A DNA stretch of 7,548 nt. Source: Gaiellasilicea sp035525905 (GTDB taxonomy: Bacteria; Actinomycetota; Thermoleophilia; Gaiellales; Gaiellaceae). This document shows positions 4,916-7,548 of the stretch, one piece after another (position 1 is the first letter of the stretch; the number at the start of each line of letters is the position of its first letter). The stretch is taken from positions 1 to 7,548 of the forward strand of contig DATLDK010000062.1 of NCBI GenBank assembly GCA_035525905.1, given 5' to 3'. The notes below the pieces were generated by a model. It had not been told where the DNA came from and did no database searches. It saw only the letters and a program-made list of their open reading frames with translations. A program made the position numbers and the translations under genes.

Positions 4916-6234
4916 AACGTCGAGGGCTGGCGCCGAAGCGGGTACGTGGCGAAGTAGAGCTTCTCGATCTCGCCGTCGGAGTCGCGGACGACGCGGAGCA
5001 GCTCCCCGCGCTCGCGTCCTTCGACCACGCGAAAGCGATCCTCGCCCTCGGGCGCGAACTGGGAAACCTCCCTCCCGGGCGGCCCGTCGACGAGCTTCGC
5101 CTCCAGACGGCCTTTTCGCCAGGAAAAGACCATCTCCGAGCCCTCGACCCACCAACGGCCGAGCAGGGGCTCGATCTCCGCCGGTGCCGGCTCGCCCGGC
5201 TGCCATGAGTCCGATGTCTGCGGCAGCGCCTCGATCGCAGCCACGGCGAGATCGATCGCGAGCTTGTCGGGCGACGCATTCGCGCCGGTGTTGGTCAGCA
5301 CCGCCGCACCGATCTTCGTCTTGCGGTTGACCACGAGGCCCGCCAGGTGTCCAGGCATGGCACCGCCGTGACCGACGAAGACGTGGTCGTCGCGGCGATA
5401 GAGCTCGAGGCCCGTACCCCACGCGAGCTTCCAACCCTCCTGATCGACCATCGTGCGGACGTGAGCCATCTCCTCGAGCGTCGACCCCTTGAGCACGCGG
5501 TCGTCGCCGGACACGAGGAAGGCGCCCCACCGCGCCAGATCGCCCGTCGTCGACCAGAGCTTGCCGAGCGCGCCGGCGCCGCCGAGGTCGGGATCGGGCT
5601 CCAGGCGGACCGCATCGGTGTAGGGCTCGACGAAGTAGCCTCGCGCCGACGGGGCGACCGAAGCGGGCGTCGTCCGGCGCAGTCCGAGGGGGTCGAGCAG
5701 CTGGGCCTGCAGCGCGTCCTCCCAGGTGCCGCCATGGGCGCGCGCCACGACCTCACCGAGGAGCGCGAACGCCAGATTGGAGTAGTGCCACCACGAGCCG
5801 GGCTCGAGCACCTGCTCCGCGTCGGCCGTACCGCTCAGGAGGTCCTCGCGGTTCGGCGCCTGCATCGTCTCCCAGATTTCCCCCGGCGGCTCGCGCTGGA
5901 GGCCGGACGAGTGGGCGAGCATGCGGCCGATCGTCGGGCCGTGGGCGCTCTCGGGCAGGAAGCGCGTCAGCGGGTCGTCGAGCGAGAGCTCTCCCGCATC
6001 GCGCAGCTGCATGATCCCAACGGCGGTGAACGTCTTCGTGATCGATCCAATCCGGTATTGCGTAGCGGCGGTCGCGTCCGTGCCTGCCTCGACGTCCGCG
6101 AGCCCGAGGGACTGCTGCCACAGGAGCTCGTCGCCGCGGAAGACGGATGCGCTGACGGAGGGCATTCGCTGCTCGGCCTGAGCCGCCGCGAGCATCCGGG
6201 CGAGATCGTCGTGCAGAGCGTCAGGCGCTGACAC
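4912..6234 (-). CDS. Serine hydrolase, beta-lactamase/class C (DD-peptidase/esterase) fold
   Basis: A 440-residue member of the class C beta-lactamase/penicillin-binding-protein-like hydrolase family. The three active-site motifs are present: S64-I-T-K67 (catalytic Ser and general-base Lys), Y151-S-N153, and H289-G-G291 in place of KTG, as in many esterase or peptidase-like members. Supporting family stretches are LSLDDPLTRFLP, MLAHSSGL, LEPGSWWHYSN and a GTGLELY segment. After about residue 350 a beta-rich C-terminal domain begins (LLGRWWVEGSEMVFSW), of the kind often appended to these hydrolases. The N-terminus has no signal peptide or membrane anchor, so it looks cytoplasmic, which is unusual for a cell-wall enzyme and leans toward an esterase or aminopeptidase role; the substrate cannot be told. 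I chose GTG 6234, which overlaps the end of the threonine aldolase gene by 14 nt, pointing to translational coupling. The frame extends to ATG 6270, but that would add a basic tail deep inside the aldolase gene. It ends at the shared CTAG. Confidence 0.9.
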   Translation of the reverse strand: MSAPDALHDDLARMLAAAQAEQRMPSVSASVFRGDELLWQQSLGLADVEAGTDATAATQYRIGSITKTFTAVGIMQLRDAGELSLDDPLTRFLPESAHGPTIGRMLAHSSGLQREPPGEIWETMQAPNREDLLSGTADAEQVLEPGSWWHYSNLAFALLGEVVARAHGGTWEDALQAQLLDPLGLRRTTPASVAPSARGYFVEPYTDAVRLEPDPDLGGAGALGKLWSTTGDLARWGAFLVSGDDRVLKGSTLEEMAHVRTMVDQEGWKLAWGTGLELYRRDDHVFVGHGGAMPGHLAGLVVNRKTKIGAAVLTNTGANASPDKLAIDLAVAAIEALPQTSDSWQPGEPAPAEIEPLLGRWWVEGSEMVFSWRKGRLEAKLVDGPPGREVSQFAPEGEDRFRVVEGRERGELLRVVRDSDGEIEKLYFATYPLRRQPSTF

Positions 6235-7255
6235 GGGCTCCGAGCGCCCTCGGGATCGCCTGCAAGGCATCCTCGATGTCCTCGTCGGTCAGGTCGAGGT
6301 GCGTGACGGCTCGAAGGACGGTCGGATGAATGGTGGCCGACAGGCCGACGCCCTCCTCGGCGAGTCGGGCGATCGCGTCGGCTTTCGTCAGTGGGGCGAC
6401 GTCGAGCTGGACGAAGTTCGTCTCCGTGCGGTCGGCGTCGACGGCGAGCCCTGCGGCGGCGAGGCCGAGGGCGAGGCGCTTCGCGCGCCGGTGGTCGTCT
6501 GCGAGCCGGTCGACATGGTGGTCGAGGGCGTAGACGCCTGCGGCAGCGACGATCCCGGCCTGGCGCATCGCGCCGCCGAACAGGTGCTTGAAGCGGCGGG
6601 CGCTCCCCATCACCTCCGAGCGCCCGGCGAGGATGGCACCGAGCGGGCAGCCGAGCCCTTTCGAGAGGCAAAGCGTCACCGTGTCGAAGCGCCCTGCGAT
6701 CTCCGCCGGCTCGATCCCGGTCGCGACCGCTGCGTTCAGCAGCCGCGCGCCGTCGAGGTGGAAGCGGAGGTCGAGCTCGAGCGCGACGGCATGCAGCTCG
6801 CCGATCTCCTCCAGCGGCCAGATCCGGCCGCCACTCGCGTTGTGCGTGTTCTCGACCCAGAGCAGGCGCGTGCGCGGCGAGAGCGTCGTCGGAACCCGGT
6901 ACGCGGCGCGCACCTGCTCGGCGGTGAAGCGGCCGGCCACCCCCGGCAAACCACGGGTGACCACTCCGGAGTGAACAGCGGGGCCGCCGAGCTCGGAGAG
7001 AAAGACGTGGCAGTTCTCCTCGCCCAGGAGCTCGTTGCCGGGCTCGGTGTGCAGGCGGATTGCGATCTGGTTCGCCATCGTCGCCGTCGGGAGGTAGACC
7101 GCCTCCTCCTGCCCAAGGAGCCGTGCGGCACACTCCTCCAGCTCGTTGACCGTCGGGTCCTCGCGCTTCTGCTCGTCGCCCACGACTGCCGCGGCGATGG
7201 CGGCACGCATGCCTGGTGTCGGTCGGGTGGCCGTGTCGGAGCGAAGGTCGATCAC
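6221..7255 (-). CDS. Low-specificity L-threonine aldolase family protein (PLP-dependent)
   Basis: A fold-type I PLP enzyme of 344 residues, normal for the family. It should split L-threonine and allo-threonine to glycine and acetaldehyde in the cytosol. It starts with the typical IDLRSDTATRPTPGMRAA. REDPTVNELE at 31-40, PTATMANQ at 56-63, H83 (a position that stacks on PLP in E. coli LtaE), VENTHNASGG (134-143) and FHLDGARLLNAA (165-176) all fit the family. K199 in CLSKGLGCPLGA is the Schiff-base lysine. The start is GTG 7255, since the conserved N-terminus begins right there and a TAGCTT hexamer lies 7 nt upstream. Its 3' end overlaps the serine hydrolase start by 14 nt, so the two form an operon with the aldolase first. 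It is divergent from rlmN across 23 nt. Related beta-eliminating aldolases and tyrosine phenol-lyase-like enzymes are less likely from the motifs. Confidence 0.93.
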   Translation of the reverse strand: MIDLRSDTATRPTPGMRAAIAAAVVGDEQKREDPTVNELEECAARLLGQEEAVYLPTATMANQIAIRLHTEPGNELLGEENCHVFLSELGGPAVHSGVVTRGLPGVAGRFTAEQVRAAYRVPTTLSPRTRLLWVENTHNASGGRIWPLEEIGELHAVALELDLRFHLDGARLLNAAVATGIEPAEIAGRFDTVTLCLSKGLGCPLGAILAGRSEVMGSARRFKHLFGGAMRQAGIVAAAGVYALDHHVDRLADDHRRAKRLALGLAAAGLAVDADRTETNFVQLDVAPLTKADAIARLAEEGVGLSATIHPTVLRAVTHLDLTDEDIEDALQAIPRALGARVSA

Positions 7256-7262
7256 AGGCGAG

Positions 7263-7268
7263 AAGCTA
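7263..7268 (-). promoter_or_regulatory. Predicted -10 element (TAGCTT) of the threonine aldolase operon, leaderless
   Basis: Minus strand TAGCTT, then 7 nt, then GTG 7255. It matches TANNNT, and the expected transcription start falls at the start codon. It overlaps the rlmN -10 on the opposite strand by two base pairs (7267-7268). Confidence 0.5.
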
Positions 7269-7272
7269 CCTT
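7267..7272 (+). promoter_or_regulatory. Predicted -10 element (TACCTT) of rlmN, leaderless
   Basis: Plus strand TACCTT, then 6 nt, then GTG 7279. It matches TANNNT. No ribosome site can be seen in the 23 nt between the divergent starts, so a leaderless mRNA is the simplest reading. Confidence 0.5.
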
Positions 7273-7278
7273 GAACCC

Positions 7279-7548
7279 GTGGATCTGAACCTGCTGGAGC
7301 AGACCCTCGCCGATCGCGGGGAGCCTCCCTTCCGCGTGCGCCAGGTGTGGGAGTGGGCGGCGCGTGGGGTAGCGGGCTACGACGAGATGACGAACCTGCC
7401 GCGTGCGCTCCGCGACGAGCTCGCCGGCTCCGTCCCGTTCTCGACGCTCGCCGTCGAGCGGCAAGCGGAGGCCGCCGACGGGACGGTGAAGGCGCTCTTC
7501 CGCACGGCCGAGGGTCATCCGGTCGAAGCCGTGCTGATGCGCTACCGC
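7279..7548 (+). CDS. rlmN: Partial RlmN, 23S rRNA A2503 / tRNA A37 C2-methyltransferase (N-terminus only)
   Basis: Ninety codons from GTG 7279, open to the right edge. RlmN is a radical-SAM enzyme that methylates C2 of A2503 in 23S rRNA and A37 in some tRNAs. Only the N-terminal accessory region is visible. It carries the family pattern: GEPPFRVRQVWEWAARGV near residues 14-31, then YDEMTNLPRALRDEL (34-48), then DGTVKALFR (67-75) and a PVEAVLMRY strand at the edge, just before the radical-SAM domain should start. The CxxxCxxC cluster and catalytic cysteines would be beyond the window, so RlmN cannot be strictly separated from Cfr-like relatives, although the rest fits RlmN well. It is divergent from the threonine aldolase gene, with overlapping -10 elements. 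No stop was seen, so truncation is by the window and not by mutation. Confidence 0.9.
   Translation, partial: MDLNLLEQTLADRGEPPFRVRQVWEWAARGVAGYDEMTNLPRALRDELAGSVPFSTLAVERQAEAADGTVKALFRTAEGHPVEAVLMRYR

Noticed and set aside
5967..7133. Minus-strand 388-codon frame spanning the aldolase and hydrolase genes
   Set aside because: Arg/Pro/Ala-rich low-complexity translation in another frame of two well-identified genes.
5347..7288. Long plus-strand open frames opposite the hydrolase and aldolase genes
   Set aside because: They mirror the reading frames of real genes (stop codons are scarce in this frame at high G+C) and show no family motifs.
1..7548. Insertion sequences, CRISPR, toxin-antitoxin or defence genes
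   Set aside because: No transposase, terminal repeats, regular repeat-spacer pattern or defence domain was seen. All gene space is filled by housekeeping-type genes.

Overview
The window looks like ordinary chromosome from a high-GC bacterium. G+C is roughly two-thirds or more by eye, and third codon positions are almost all G or C. Several starts are GTG, and most genes have a -10-like TANNNT hexamer 6-9 nt before the start codon instead of a Shine-Dalgarno sequence. That combination suggests an actinobacterium, possibly an uncultured Thermoleophilia-type lineage. The phylum is inferred from composition and protein style, not proven.

Left third (1-2507, all minus strand; transcription order gltX, receiver, helical protein): a compact glutamyl-tRNA synthetase, a single-domain CheY-like response regulator, and the start of a charged, helix-rich protein cut by the left edge. 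That last protein may be the N-terminal part of an M3-like zinc peptidase. A 158-nt gap between gltX and the receiver gene holds several short inverted repeats. Middle (2528-4915): endonuclease IV (nfo, plus strand) is divergent from gltX across only 20 nt and convergent with an uncharacterised nine-cysteine protein (minus strand). That protein is in turn divergent from a CAX-type Ca2+/H+ antiporter (plus strand). Right third (4912-7548): a beta-lactamase-fold serine hydrolase and a threonine aldolase overlap on the minus strand. The aldolase is divergent from the first 90 codons of rlmN, which runs off the right edge.

The genes do not form one pathway. They cover tRNA charging, rRNA/tRNA methylation, DNA repair, amino-acid metabolism, cation transport and a peptidase or esterase-like hydrolase. 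Coding density is very high: divergent starts lie 20-23 nt apart and two convergent pairs nearly touch or share stop-codon bases. No RNA gene, mobile element, CRISPR array or defence system was seen.

The best leads are the repeated leaderless-promoter architecture (including two divergent pairs whose -10 elements overlap), a perfect palindrome filling the spacer of the Cys-rich gene's predicted promoter, the Cys-rich family itself, and a GluRS that lacks the usual insert after its Rossmann half.
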